Assembly (NCBI GenBank): GCA_029593915.1
Contig: CP046147.1
Span: 806,001-870,000 of the forward strand
Direction of reading: 5' to 3'
From: Candidatus Lucifugimonas marina
GTDB taxonomy: Bacteria; Chloroflexota; Dehalococcoidia; Lucifugimonadales; Lucifugimonadaceae
DNA: 64,000 bases
Made by a program: the position numbers and the translations under genes. A model generated the notes under the pieces. That model did no database searches and was not told the origin of the DNA. It saw only the letters and a program-made list of their open reading frames with translations. This document shows positions 7,833 through 17,120 of the stretch, one piece after another (within the stretch, counting starts at the first letter, position 1; each line of letters opens with the position of its first letter).

Positions 7833-8849
7833 ATGAAAGCAGCCGTGATGCGTGGGACTCAGAAGCTTGTAGTTGAGGATATTCCCACGCCGGAGCCGGG
7901 TCCGAATCAGGTGTTGGTGAAGATCAAATATTCAGCACTTTGTGGGTCGGATGTGCATCGTTTTCAGTATGGGATGGCAAACGATGGTTCTGTGTTGGGG
8001 CATGAGTACATCGGTGAAGTTGTGCAGACGGGGCGGGATGTCACTCGATTGAAAGAGGGTGACAGGATAGTCGGAGGTGGTGGTGCGCCGCCGGCTGGAA
8101 CTGTGCTGCCGAGTTATCCGAATGATCGATACAGCGCACGTACGGTGGGTATAGAGGCGACTCGAATTGGCGGGTTCGCTGAGTACATAGCGATGGACGA
8201 ATGGCGACCGTTGCTGATTCCCGATGGGGTGAGCGATGAGCTTGCTGTGTTAGCCGAGCCTGCGTCGATTGCGGTTCATTCGGTGCGAACTTCTAAGTTC
8301 AAGCTTGGTGATACTACGGTGGTTATGGGAGCGGGGCCTATTGGGTTGCTGATAATGCAGGTTCTAAAGGCGGCTGGTGCTGCACAGGTGATTGTTTCTG
8401 AGCCAGCAGAAGCACGTGCTGAGGCGGCTCGGGCTTTAGGGGCTGATCTGGTCATTAACCCGATGGAAGAGGAAGTTGTTGACCGGGTGCTGGAATTATC
8501 GGGTGGCCCTGGCGTTCCTGTTGCGTTCGATGCAGCGGCGGCGAAGCCAACTTTCCAGCAGGGGCTGGAGATGGTTCGACGGGGCGGGCAGTTGTTGGTT
8601 GTATCGATGGCGTGGGAGGATGTGGATTTGCGGACCGTCGACTGGATTGGTCGAGAGGTCGAGATGAAGGCGGCATATGGATCGCAGCCGATCGATTGGC
8701 AAACCGTGTTGAATTTGATGCAGCGTGAGCAGCTTTCTGAGAAATCGATGGTGACCGACGAAAGCTTCATCGGTTGGGACGATATGCAATCGTCGATGGA
8801 ACGGTTAATGAAGCCTGACGAACACGTTCAATTGGTATTGGTTTGTTGA
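7833..8849 (+). CDS. Zinc-dependent alcohol dehydrogenase (MDR family)
   Basis: Medium-chain dehydrogenase of 338 residues that oxidises an alcohol or polyol with NAD(P). Catalytic zinc ligands are Cys37 (CGSD), His57/Glu58 (GHEYIGE) and Glu142 (AEP). The Rossmann motif GAGPIG is at 176-181. The lobe that normally carries four structural-zinc cysteines is a Gly/Pro-rich loop with no cysteine, so it is a one-zinc enzyme. An upstream in-frame extension was rejected because AAGGA lies seven bases before this ATG and the protein then begins MKAAVMRG, as the family does. Divergent from the SDR operon, which suggests co-regulation. Substrate not deducible. Confidence 0.92.
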   Translation: MKAAVMRGTQKLVVEDIPTPEPGPNQVLVKIKYSALCGSDVHRFQYGMANDGSVLGHEYIGEVVQTGRDVTRLKEGDRIVGGGGAPPAGTVLPSYPNDRYSARTVGIEATRIGGFAEYIAMDEWRPLLIPDGVSDELAVLAEPASIAVHSVRTSKFKLGDTTVVMGAGPIGLLIMQVLKAAGAAQVIVSEPAEARAEAARALGADLVINPMEEEVVDRVLELSGGPGVPVAFDAAAAKPTFQQGLEMVRRGGQLLVVSMAWEDVDLRTVDWIGREVEMKAAYGSQPIDWQTVLNLMQREQLSEKSMVTDESFIGWDDMQSSMERLMKPDEHVQLVLVC

Positions 8850-9028
8850 ATCAACTGAGGGAGACACTGGTGTAGCTTGCGTTTCTTACTGAATCGTGAC
8901 TTGGGGTCGTCATGTTGTAATAAGTGGCGAATAACGTCTTGATTGGTGAAACCGTGTAGGCTTCTGGATGAATCTCTAACGGAAGCAGAGGAGTGTGATT
9001 GCGGGGTCTCTGGTGAGATTCGCGCGGT

Positions 9029-10150
9029 GTGATGAGAATTCCAGACTCCATTACGGATGCTCTGAACGGATTGCCCGATGCGGCATTTCTGGTAGATGAC
9101 GCAGGCACGATTGTGGCTGTGAACGACGCCGCTACGTCGATGTTTGGTTACTCGCGGGGGCAGTTGATTGGCAGCATCGTCGACGATCTGATGCCAGCTA
9201 GCGCCCGGGAATATCACAAGGGCGTGCGGACAAAAGCGCTTGAAGATCGTAAACATCGTTCTTTTACATCTGGGAGCACTTTCGAGTGCGAACGCCGCGA
9301 CGGCGAACTGTTCCAGGCGGATATAAATCTTTCGCCGACGACCATAGATGGTGTGGCGATGACGTGGGCTTTGGTTCGTGATCTCGACGGTCCGGCTGAG
9401 TCTAATGAAGGGCGTAGACAAGCTCTAACTACTCTGGATGCTATTGGTCGAATGGCGACTTCAACGTTTGACCTTGAGAATGATTTTGCGTCAGTAGCAG
9501 AGGCGCTGAACGATGTTGTTTCACATGATCGAATAGCGGTGATGTTGATCAGTGAGAATGATCCGAGTCTTGCAGAGGTTCTGTTCGTTGCAGGGGATGT
9601 TCATCCCGATTATCCCGTTGGGACGGTTGTTCCTGTTCGAGACAGTGCAATGAGTCGCGTCGTCGCCGCGGGCGAGCCTGTTTCATTTACACACAGGCTT
9701 CTACGAACCGCTCCTCCTGCGGTAAAGAAAGGGTTGGATAACGGTTATACGGAGACGTATGGCGTGCCACTGATCGATTCTGAAGGCGTGTTCGGAATGG
9801 TGATGGTGGCGACCAAGAACCCGAGAATGTTTTCTGAGTTTCAGAAACACCTCATAGCTCGAATGGGTGATCATCTTGCAGTGGCGGTCACAGGGCAGCG
9901 GATGCGGACGCGAGTGCGTGATCAGGCTGCCGAAATTGATCTCGTCAACGAGATCGGGCAGGTCGTTAGTTCATCACCGGATTTGGGTAGTGAGTTTTCT
10001 TCTGCTGAGGATTTGATTAGAGGTTTCGTGCCGTTTGATCGTTTTTCGGTTTTCTCAATTGATCTCGAAGAAAAGATTCTGACAAGAACCTTCGTGCTTG
10101 GTGACAGACTGGATGCATTCAACCAAAGAGATTATCCAATACGCACTTAG
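9029..10150 (+). CDS. PAS/GAF sensor histidine kinase, N-terminal part (ends at in-frame TAG)
   Basis: First 373 codons of what reads as one 1,262-codon soluble histidine kinase. It contains a PAS domain (about residues 5-115, with PDAAFLVDDAGTIVAVNDAA), a complete GAF domain (about 125-285) and the first part of a second GAF (from about 300). The frame stops at TAG (10148-10150) in the middle of that second GAF and continues without any shift through 12814, so the remaining GAF strands lie beyond the stop. Start is GTG, with an ATG as the next codon; the ribosome-binding site is weak. If the stop is real and not suppressed, this piece is a sensor fragment without kinase domain. Confidence 0.85.
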   Translation: MMRIPDSITDALNGLPDAAFLVDDAGTIVAVNDAATSMFGYSRGQLIGSIVDDLMPASAREYHKGVRTKALEDRKHRSFTSGSTFECERRDGELFQADINLSPTTIDGVAMTWALVRDLDGPAESNEGRRQALTTLDAIGRMATSTFDLENDFASVAEALNDVVSHDRIAVMLISENDPSLAEVLFVAGDVHPDYPVGTVVPVRDSAMSRVVAAGEPVSFTHRLLRTAPPAVKKGLDNGYTETYGVPLIDSEGVFGMVMVATKNPRMFSEFQKHLIARMGDHLAVAVTGQRMRTRVRDQAAEIDLVNEIGQVVSSSPDLGSEFSSAEDLIRGFVPFDRFSVFSIDLEEKILTRTFVLGDRLDAFNQRDYPIRT

Positions 10151-10198
10151 GATGTTCCCGGGCTTAGGACGGTTCTGTCGGGCCAGGATCCAGTCATC

Positions 10199-12814
10199 TT
10201 GGATCGTAAACAACTTATCGATATTTCTGTGGCGAACGAAGTATTTTCACCGTTGTTAGAGGCGGGCTACCAACAGGTGTTGATCGTGCCGTTAGTGGTC
10301 ACAGCACGGCCAGTCGGATTTGTGGTTTTTGGCTCCAAACAAAGTGATCCCTACGACGATCATCAGGTATCGATTGCGGCTCGAATTGGCGAACAGGTTG
10401 CTGGTCCTGTGGCGAATGCGTTCTTGCTGGATAGAACTCGACGAGAAGCCGAAGTTGAATCGACTCTTGTTGAGATAGGTCGGATTGCTGGTTCAACGTT
10501 CGATCTGCAGTCCACCGTTGGTGAGTTGGGGCCGTTGATCAGGAGTCTGGTCGACTCGAAATCGATCTTGATCGCAGGAATCGAAGAAGACCACAGGTAC
10601 ATGCGGGTTTTCTACGTGGATTATGTCGATGTAGATCCTGAACAGGGATTAGCTCCCGGCAGGAAGTTAGATTCGTTCCATCCAATTAAGGGGACATCAT
10701 CTGAAACCATGTTGAAGACGCTCCAGCCGGTATTGGTCAACGCCGAGAGTGGAGAAGAATTTTCGCGCCGGTACCCTGGAGCTGGTACGTCTCACGTAGC
10801 GGGGGACTTGAAGTCATCGATCAACGTTCCGCTTGTGGCGAATAACGAAGTATACGGACTGCTGAACTTCCGAACGAACGCACCTGAGGGTTACAGCAGA
10901 GTTGATCTCGAGTTAACTGGCAAGATAGCGGCTCAATTAGCGAGTACTGTTGCCTTGATAGAGTCGAACCGCCGTGATTCGGCTCTGGCTGCAGAACGCA
11001 CTGCACTATCAACCGCTGGCAGCATCATGGCTGCAACGCAAAAGATTTCTGATGTGTGGGATGAGTTCGCGAGCATTGTTGCTTCCCTCGTGAAGTTCAA
11101 TCACATCGCTCTTGTAGGTGTCGATGGTTCAACACGTATGGCGCGATTTTTGCACGATTTTTCGATTGGATCGACTAGTCGATTTGGACGTCGTCTAGGC
11201 GAAAATTTTGCAGTTCACGGAACAGTGACGGATGAGCTGATTCGACGTCGATCAGGATTCATTCGAAGCTTCGAGAGTACTGATGAGTGGGTAGCGAACT
11301 ATCCAAATTCTCATCCAAGAATCCACGAAGTACCGATAAGGGCGATGATCGCTGTTCCGCTCATTTGGGGTGATGAAGTTGTTGCAGGGCTGTACGTGCA
11401 CAGCACGGAGTTTGATTCCTACCGTCCCCAAGATTTGGCTTTGATCGAACGGGTAGCAGCGCATATCGCTGGTCCGGTGGCTGGCAGTCTGCTTCGCGAA
11501 CGAGAGTCGGAGATAGCCGAGCAACGTGAGGTGCTGGTTCGAATCAGCACGCTCCTTGGGGCGGCAATTGATTTGGACGCTGTTTGGGATCAGTTCAGTT
11601 CGTATCTGCGAGAGATTCTCGAGTTTGATCGGTGTGTGATAGTCAGTATCGACAATGATGCTGGCAAGGTGAACGTGTTACATGACAGCCAGCTTTCTGG
11701 CTCGATTGGACCTGTTGCTGAGTTAAGAACGGCTGGTGATGAATACGATCTCGCTGGGACGGTGGCAGAGCATGTAGCGAAACAGGGCAAAGGGGTCGTT
11801 CTCAACCAGAGCAACCCTGATGAACTGCTGGAGAAGTATTCAGGCGTCGCAGATCAGGGATTCAATCTGCCATTCCTGTCGAATCTCGGAGTTCCTTTGA
11901 GCTGGGGTGGTGAGGTTGTCGCCAGCATGTTCTTTGGAAATTTGCGTCCAAATGCGTATGAGGAGAGCGATCTAGAGATTGGTGAGCGAGTTGCCGCCCA
12001 GGTTTCAGGTCCGATAGCAGGTGCCGTAGCCAGGCAACGTGAACTTGAGCTTGCTGAAGAACGTCAGCGTCGTGAGACGGCTGAACTTGAAGCTGCTGCG
12101 TTGGCAGAGTTGAGCGAGACGAAGAGCAATTTTGTAGGTGCGATGTCGCACGAGCTGAAAACGCCGCTCACGAGCATCGTTGCATTTTCAGATATTTTGA
12201 GCAGAGACAACGACAAGGGCTTGGAAGGTCGTGCGCTGCAGCAGATCAAAGTGATTCAGCGGAATGCCCGTCATCTCGAAGGAATGATTAACGAATTGCT
12301 TGATTTGTCGAGAATGGAGTCGGGGCGCTTTGAAATTGCGCGGGCTCCTTTCGATTTCGTGGCTCTGATGAACGACTCGCTTGAGAGCTCTCAACCCCAG
12401 TTCGAAGCGATGAATCAGACCGTTGAGTTCAACACCGACAATGATGTTCTATTGGTAAACGGCGATCGGGAACGTCTGATGCAGGTGGTGAACAACTTGC
12501 TCAGCAACGCTTCGAAGTACTCACCTGAGGATTCAGATGTCGAGGTCGAAGTTAGCGAAGATGACCGTTGGTTGGTTGTCGAAGTTAAGGATCGCGGTCC
12601 GGGAGTGCCTGAAGATAACCCAGAAGGGCTATTTGAAATGTTCCATCGAGCAGACAACGAGATTACTCGACGCGTACCAGGTGCCGGAATCGGACTTCAT
12701 GTGTCGAAACGAATCATTGACGAACATGGTGGTGAGATTTCGCTGAATCTGCGTGAGGGGGGCGGTGCCGTGGCTAAGTTCAGAATCCCGCTTGGACTTA
12801 CTGCGCTGAGCTAA
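10199..12814 (+). CDS. GAF-repeat sensor histidine kinase, C-terminal part (same frame, after the TAG)
   Basis: Continuation of the preceding frame. It holds the rest of GAF 2, then three further GAF domains (about residues 80-240, 250-425 and 435-610 of this part), a short coiled coil, a HisKA dimerisation domain with phospho-acceptor His in MSHELKTP (codon 1041 counted from the upstream start) and a HATPase domain with N box NLLSNASKYSP, DRGPGVP and GAGIGLHVSK. No membrane segment and no receiver. If translated alone it would have to start at the TTG at 10199, which has no good ribosome-binding site and cuts into GAF 2. So one gene with a nonsense codon is the better reading, although this half could still be an active kinase. 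A terminator-like hairpin follows. Confidence 0.88.
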   Translation: MDRKQLIDISVANEVFSPLLEAGYQQVLIVPLVVTARPVGFVVFGSKQSDPYDDHQVSIAARIGEQVAGPVANAFLLDRTRREAEVESTLVEIGRIAGSTFDLQSTVGELGPLIRSLVDSKSILIAGIEEDHRYMRVFYVDYVDVDPEQGLAPGRKLDSFHPIKGTSSETMLKTLQPVLVNAESGEEFSRRYPGAGTSHVAGDLKSSINVPLVANNEVYGLLNFRTNAPEGYSRVDLELTGKIAAQLASTVALIESNRRDSALAAERTALSTAGSIMAATQKISDVWDEFASIVASLVKFNHIALVGVDGSTRMARFLHDFSIGSTSRFGRRLGENFAVHGTVTDELIRRRSGFIRSFESTDEWVANYPNSHPRIHEVPIRAMIAVPLIWGDEVVAGLYVHSTEFDSYRPQDLALIERVAAHIAGPVAGSLLRERESEIAEQREVLVRISTLLGAAIDLDAVWDQFSSYLREILEFDRCVIVSIDNDAGKVNVLHDSQLSGSIGPVAELRTAGDEYDLAGTVAEHVAKQGKGVVLNQSNPDELLEKYSGVADQGFNLPFLSNLGVPLSWGGEVVASMFFGNLRPNAYEESDLEIGERVAAQVSGPIAGAVARQRELELAEERQRRETAELEAAALAELSETKSNFVGAMSHELKTPLTSIVAFSDILSRDNDKGLEGRALQQIKVIQRNARHLEGMINELLDLSRMESGRFEIARAPFDFVALMNDSLESSQPQFEAMNQTVEFNTDNDVLLVNGDRERLMQVVNNLLSNASKYSPEDSDVEVEVSEDDRWLVVEVKDRGPGVPEDNPEGLFEMFHRADNEITRRVPGAGIGLHVSKRIIDEHGGEISLNLREGGGAVAKFRIPLGLTALS

Positions 12815-12833
12815 GTGGTGTGGGCTTAAGCGA

Positions 12834-12886
12834 GAACACAACGTGCCGGCGAGTGAGCGGTTTTGCTCACCCGCCAACGTGTTTGT
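12834..12886. terminator. Bidirectional terminator-like hairpin between convergent genes
   Basis: GGCGAGTGAGC (12848-12858) pairs with GCTCACCCGCC (12865-12875) with one mismatch and a six-base loop. The flanks (AACAC and GTGTT) extend the stem loosely. It is followed by a T-rich stretch (GTTTGTTT) on the + strand, and lies exactly between the convergent kinase and MlrC-type genes, so it can serve both. Confidence 0.7.
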
Positions 12887-14380
12887 TTAGCTTCTTGAGA
12901 ATACTTCTGTAACCGGATTGAACTCGGTGTCGGGTTCGAGCGGATAGATCGGGCGGGCGCAGACAGTGTGGCCGAGAGTTTTGAGGTTGGCGCTGGTGGC
13001 TCCAGGTGCATCGACATTGAAGTTGGCTTCTACCCAGTCGTCGTAGAACGCTGGCTCGCAGTGCGGCGATTTCACGATGGTTGAGTGGAAGTCTTTTGGA
13101 TCTAGCCCAACTTTGAAGAAGAGTCCCCTGTCTACGAGCATCACTGTTTCCGTGGTGACTACAAGCGTGAGCTTGCCTGATTTCAAGACAGCTGATGGTC
13201 CGATGGTCGGCTCGTACTTCCATGTTTCACATTTGAAAGTTCCGTCGGTCAGTGCTTCGACGGTCCATTCGAGTTCGAGTGGCTTGAACTGCGGATCATG
13301 TGCTCCGCCAACTCCCATAGTGAACGTTCCACCCACGCCAAGTTCGTGTGCCTTCGCTGCCGACGCTGGGTCGGCGAGTGGAGCAAGGATAGTGTGCGGG
13401 TAGTTGGTGCGAATCATTTCGCTGATGATTGCGTTTGAATCGCCAGACGAACCTGAGCTCGGAGCATCGGCAGCGTCGGTGAATGCGATTGGACCAATCA
13501 TGGTGGCAGCTTTGGCGACCGATTCTTCAAGGCCAATGAATTGTCCTTGCATGATGTGTCGGTTTGGCCAGAAGTCGTTCGCCATTTGGAGAGCGTGTTC
13601 TTCGGCTAGTTCCTGGTTGCCATCGGTGAAAACGTATGCCTGACTGCTTAGTTCTGGAACATCGGTGAACGGGTTGCAGATGAAGAATCCGGCGGAAAGT
13701 ACTTCGGGATTTTCGTGAAGCTTTTTGGCGTATCGGATCTGAGCTCCAAACGCACCTTTTGCTGTGATGAGTTCGTTTCCTCGAACAATAGCGGGAACTC
13801 TAACTCGGGCGGCTACGGGTTTTACGCCATCTTTCAAAATCCGAGTAAGCATTTGGGCGGCACGCTTGCCTGTGTCACCGAAATCGATGTGAGGGTACGT
13901 GTGGAACGATGCGAGGCCGTTAATGTTTTCGAGCATCTTGGCGGTAAGGATGCCGTGGAGGTCCATCGTGATGACGATTGGTACGTCGGGACCAAGAATC
14001 TTTCGTGCTTCTTCGAGCAAGTAGCCTTCAGGGTCGAGAAGTTCAGTCGTGCCCATTGCACCGTGCATTGAGAAGTAGACGCCATCGATTTTGCCAACGT
14101 GAGGTTTTAGCGAGTCGAGGAACTCTTCAGCGATTTTCAGGAATGCGCTGTGGCGGAGAGGTCCGGCAGCAGTGCCCTCGGCATCGAACGTGTAAACGAC
14201 TTCAAGTTCATCGCCAAATGCTGATTTCAGTTCGGTTAGTGCGCCACCGATTTGAGAATCGGTGCCTTCGTGAGTTGCTCTGATCTCGTCACCGCGGAGG
14301 TAATCGAAGAATTCGTATTCACAGGGCACTGGGTTGAATGTGGATATCTCTTGCTGACATCCGCCGATCAGAATTCGCAT
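12887..14380 (-). CDS. M81-family metallopeptidase (MlrC-like)
   Basis: Zinc peptidase related to microcystinase C (MlrC), 497 residues, the usual length. It starts MRILIGGCQQEISTFNP, the family's N-terminal signature. The metal site is visible in MDLHGILTAKM (Asp and His) plus SFHTYPHIDFGDTG (His). The C-terminal domain includes GVGGAHDPQF and a conserved DRGLFFKVGLDPKDF block. A 39-codon upstream extension is basic, low in homology and rejected. Known members cut small or linearised peptides; most SAR202-like and proteobacterial homologues have no tested substrate. It is divergent from the MFS exporter gene 219 bases away, which could be functionally linked but nothing proves it. Confidence 0.92.
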   Translation of the reverse strand: MRILIGGCQQEISTFNPVPCEYEFFDYLRGDEIRATHEGTDSQIGGALTELKSAFGDELEVVYTFDAEGTAAGPLRHSAFLKIAEEFLDSLKPHVGKIDGVYFSMHGAMGTTELLDPEGYLLEEARKILGPDVPIVITMDLHGILTAKMLENINGLASFHTYPHIDFGDTGKRAAQMLTRILKDGVKPVAARVRVPAIVRGNELITAKGAFGAQIRYAKKLHENPEVLSAGFFICNPFTDVPELSSQAYVFTDGNQELAEEHALQMANDFWPNRHIMQGQFIGLEESVAKAATMIGPIAFTDAADAPSSGSSGDSNAIISEMIRTNYPHTILAPLADPASAAKAHELGVGGTFTMGVGGAHDPQFKPLELEWTVEALTDGTFKCETWKYEPTIGPSAVLKSGKLTLVVTTETVMLVDRGLFFKVGLDPKDFHSTIVKSPHCEPAFYDDWVEANFNVDAPGATSANLKTLGHTVCARPIYPLEPDTEFNPVTEVFSRS

Positions 14381-14599
14381 CGTGTTAGGGCTCGTTCGTT
14401 TTCGCTTGGGGGTTGGAATATGCGAGGGAGAATGTATCAGCGAACGGCGTGCGTGGCTGCTGAAATCGGATCGATTTTCATGCTCAAATCTGATCACCGT
14501 TTATGTTGTATTTTTCTGTTCGAGGGTGATTGAATTGTTCTACGGGTTTTCTGCGTGATCTCAATTGGTTTTTGAAGAGATGGAATTTCGGCAGAAGGC

Positions 14600-15901
14600 A
14601 TGGGCTTATTCGATTCGCTCTGGCGTTTCGACGGGATAAATACAGTGACGGGGAGTTCCCCATTTCAGGGTCGACGGCGTGGACGGTTTCGACGTGGTCC
14701 GCGTCCGTTACAGCACCCTGTGTTCAGGCGTGTGCTGGGTGCCAGTGTCGTCTCACACCTCGTTCGGTTTCTCGATTTCACTATCGTCGCTTGGCTGGTT
14801 GTCCAACAGACGGATGATTCATCAGCAGTTGGTCTCCTTGTATTTTTTCGCGTCATACCGTTCCTGATACTTGGTCCGTTTATCGGCGCGTTGCTAGATC
14901 GTTATTCGCGGATAGGCATCTTTCGTAAATCGCAATTAGGGATGGCGATTGTTGCTGTTGGTTTTGGTGTTGCAATTGCGTTTGGATACTCGAGCCTCCC
15001 CGTTATTTATCTGTACACACTTTTTTCAGGTGTGTTGATGGTCGTGGAGATTCCATCTCGACGTGCTTACATGTCGAGTGTTGTAGGGCCTGCTGCTCTC
15101 GGTTCGGCGATGGCGTTGGATATGGTTTCTCTCAACTCAGCGTGGTTCATTGGCTCGAATCTAGGCGGGGTTGTAGCAAAGTTGATAGACCCATCCATTG
15201 CATATTTCGGGATCGGTGCTGTGTACCTGCTGAACTTCTTGTCGCTTCGAGGCCTTCCGGTAATGTCGCGCCCTAATAGAGGTGAATCGGCTGGGAATCC
15301 GTTTGCTGCGATTGCCGAGGGATTTCGATTTTCGCGGGCGAATCCCGCGATTTTTGCGGGTCTGCTCGTTGTGGGTGTGAATAATTTTTTTGGCTACGCA
15401 TTTGAATCGATGGCTCCAGCGTTTGCGCGGGACATATATGGAGCGGGACCGACTCAGTTTGGATTGTTGATGTCGGCGCAGGGATTGGGAGCGTTGGTTA
15501 CAGCGGGTTACGTTGCTGTGCGCGGGAAGCGGATAGCAAACCCTGGAGTTTTGCTGATCAGTGCGTCATTAGTTCAAATGGTTGGCAGTGTGGGGTTTTC
15601 GTTTACCCAGACGGTTGGTGTTGGGTTTGTCGCAATCGCTCTTCTGGGGCTGGTGAGCATGGTGTTTGGAATTACTCACACACTGCTTATTCTGTTGGCG
15701 TCACCCGATAAGTTCAGAGGCAGGGTAATGGGATTTCAGGTGCTGATGATGGGATTGTTCCCGATTGGTAGTTTGGCGCTAGGCTTCACTGCCGATGCTA
15801 TTGGGCTTGGGCAGGCGGTTAGAGTTTTCGCGTATATTGGCTTCGCCCTTCTGGCGATTATCTGGGTGAAGTATCCGGAATTACGAAAGCCGGTGGGTTG
15901 A
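14600..15901 (+). CDS. MFS transporter (EntS/MFS_3-like exporter)
   Basis: Inner-membrane major facilitator protein of 433 residues, with about 10-12 hydrophobic helices starting near residue 45. The cytoplasmic loop FIGALLDRYSRIGIFRKSQ matches the MFS loop-2 motif (GxLxDRxxR) and SPDKFRGRVMGF matches the loop-10 equivalent seen in the MFS_3 group, which includes the enterobactin exporter EntS. The N-terminus carries a basic, proline-rich cytoplasmic extension. The ATG at 14600 has AAGG almost adjacent, so the real start could be slightly downstream. Cargo unknown. The next gene's long reading frame begins inside its stop codon, but its likelier start lies about 90 bases on. Confidence 0.88.
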   Translation: MGLFDSLWRFDGINTVTGSSPFQGRRRGRFRRGPRPLQHPVFRRVLGASVVSHLVRFLDFTIVAWLVVQQTDDSSAVGLLVFFRVIPFLILGPFIGALLDRYSRIGIFRKSQLGMAIVAVGFGVAIAFGYSSLPVIYLYTLFSGVLMVVEIPSRRAYMSSVVGPAALGSAMALDMVSLNSAWFIGSNLGGVVAKLIDPSIAYFGIGAVYLLNFLSLRGLPVMSRPNRGESAGNPFAAIAEGFRFSRANPAIFAGLLVVGVNNFFGYAFESMAPAFARDIYGAGPTQFGLLMSAQGLGALVTAGYVAVRGKRIANPGVLLISASLVQMVGSVGFSFTQTVGVGFVAIALLGLVSMVFGITHTLLILLASPDKFRGRVMGFQVLMMGLFPIGSLALGFTADAIGLGQAVRVFAYIGFALLAIIWVKYPELRKPVG

Positions 15902-15993
15902 ATGGCAAGAAGTACCGAGTAGTATTTGCTTCTGGTTGTTTCGACTCGATTCTGATTGGAGTCGGTAGTCGTTTTTCGCAAGTGAGGAATAAT

Positions 15994-16818
15994 TTGCCGC
16001 TGTATTTGGATCGTCACTACACGGATGGTGTGAGTGAGGAAGAAATAATCGAGGCTCACGAGCTGGATCTGAACCTCGAAGCGAAGTACAACGCCAAGTT
16101 TCTTACCTTTTGGTACGACGAGGGACGGCAAACGACGTTCTGTTTGGTGTCGGCGCCAACGTCTGAGACCATCACCGAGATTCACTCCGAGTCGCATGGT
16201 CAGATTCCGAACGATATCGCCGAGGTTAACCAGACCGAGATCCTTTCGTTCATGGGGCGTATTGCCGATATTCCTTCAACCGTGAAACCCGAAGGTGCGC
16301 CGGTTGATAGGGCGATGCGGACGATTATGTTTACCGACTTGGTTGGGTACACATCGCTGATGAGCAGGTTGGGTGATGACCGTGCGTTCAAGCTGTTGCG
16401 CGAACACAACAACATTGTGCGGGATGCCCTTACCAAGTTCGCAGGCCGTGAGATAAAGCACACGGGCGACGGTGTGATGGCATCGTTCGATGTTGCCGAT
16501 CAGGCTGTGCGGGCTGCTTCTCAAATAGTCAACGAAATTGCAGCAGTCGAAGTGCCCGGCGAAGAGGATAGTGGGGAGCGATTGAGTATTCGAATCGGCA
16601 TGACTTCAGGAGAGCCTCTGGAAGATCAAGGCGATTTGTTTGGCTCGGTAGTGAATCTTGCTTCCCGGCTGTGCGACCTTGCGGAATCGGGCGAGATTCT
16701 TATCTCAGATAAGTGTGAGACCGAACTTAGTGACGATTCGATAAAGCTGGAGTCGATTGGAAACGTTTCGATTCGCGGATTCGATGAGCCAATCGCTGTT
16801 AGCAAGGTTTTGAGCTAG
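15994..16818 (+). CDS. DUF4242 domain fused to class III nucleotide cyclase
   Basis: Cytosolic fusion of 274 residues. Residues 1-88 are a DUF4242 (SCO4226-type, reported nickel-binding) module beginning xPLYLDRHYTDGVSEEEI and including ESHGQIPNDI. Residues about 105-274 are an adenylate/guanylate cyclase homology domain: both metal aspartates are visible (FTDLVGYT and TGDGVMASF), as are DLFGSVVNLASRLC with the transition-state Asn and Arg, and the RIGMTSGEP strand. It should make cAMP or cGMP, with DUF4242 as sensor or partner domain. Start chosen at TTG 15994 because GAGGA lies five bases before it and the protein then begins where DUF4242 does; a longer TTG frame overlapping the MFS stop exists. 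Likely co-transcribed with the MFS gene. Confidence 0.88.
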   Translation: MPLYLDRHYTDGVSEEEIIEAHELDLNLEAKYNAKFLTFWYDEGRQTTFCLVSAPTSETITEIHSESHGQIPNDIAEVNQTEILSFMGRIADIPSTVKPEGAPVDRAMRTIMFTDLVGYTSLMSRLGDDRAFKLLREHNNIVRDALTKFAGREIKHTGDGVMASFDVADQAVRAASQIVNEIAAVEVPGEEDSGERLSIRIGMTSGEPLEDQGDLFGSVVNLASRLCDLAESGEILISDKCETELSDDSIKLESIGNVSIRGFDEPIAVSKVLS

Positions 16819-16858
16819 AGCTTTCTGTTCGATCAAATAACGAACATTTTGGTATGAA

Positions 16859-16898
16859 ATCGGTGTCGAACCGATATGAGCCGATAGGTTGAGCCTAT
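16859..16898. other. Two tandem small hairpins after the cyclase gene
   Basis: ATCGGT-GTCGA-ACCGAT (16859-16875) and ATAGG-TTGAG-CCTAT (16884-16898) stand nine bases apart, about 40 bases after the DUF4242-cyclase stop. Neither has a T-run. They may stabilise the 3' end of that transcript or belong to a structured leader of the next gene. Apart from these and the terminator hairpin below, the 302-base gap shows nothing I can identify. Confidence 0.4.
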
Positions 16899-17054
16899 TT
16901 GGCGTTGACTTGTGGATAGGGTGTGAATAACGTCTGTGCAGCACTTTTTTACAGGGCTTGAATCCTCGTCTGGTATTCGCTCTGTCGTGCACGGTTCGCC
17001 TGTGGTGTTGGGCTGATTCTGCGCTGTTGAGCGCATTCTTTTGTTGTTGGGTGG

Positions 17055-17080
17055 AAGACGCGGGTTCACGCGTCTTTTTT
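17055..17080 (+). terminator. Intrinsic-terminator hairpin just upstream of the secreted MopE/HYR gene
   Basis: AAGACGCG-GGTTCA-CGCGTCTT followed directly by a run of six T. Stem is 8 bp without mismatch. It lies 237 bases after the previous gene and only about 40 bases before the next start, a position that suits a leader attenuator as well as a plain terminator. Confidence 0.65.
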
Positions 17081-17120
17081 GTGTTCGCGCCCGAAAGAAA
17101 AACGGGTTGGAGATTGAAAA

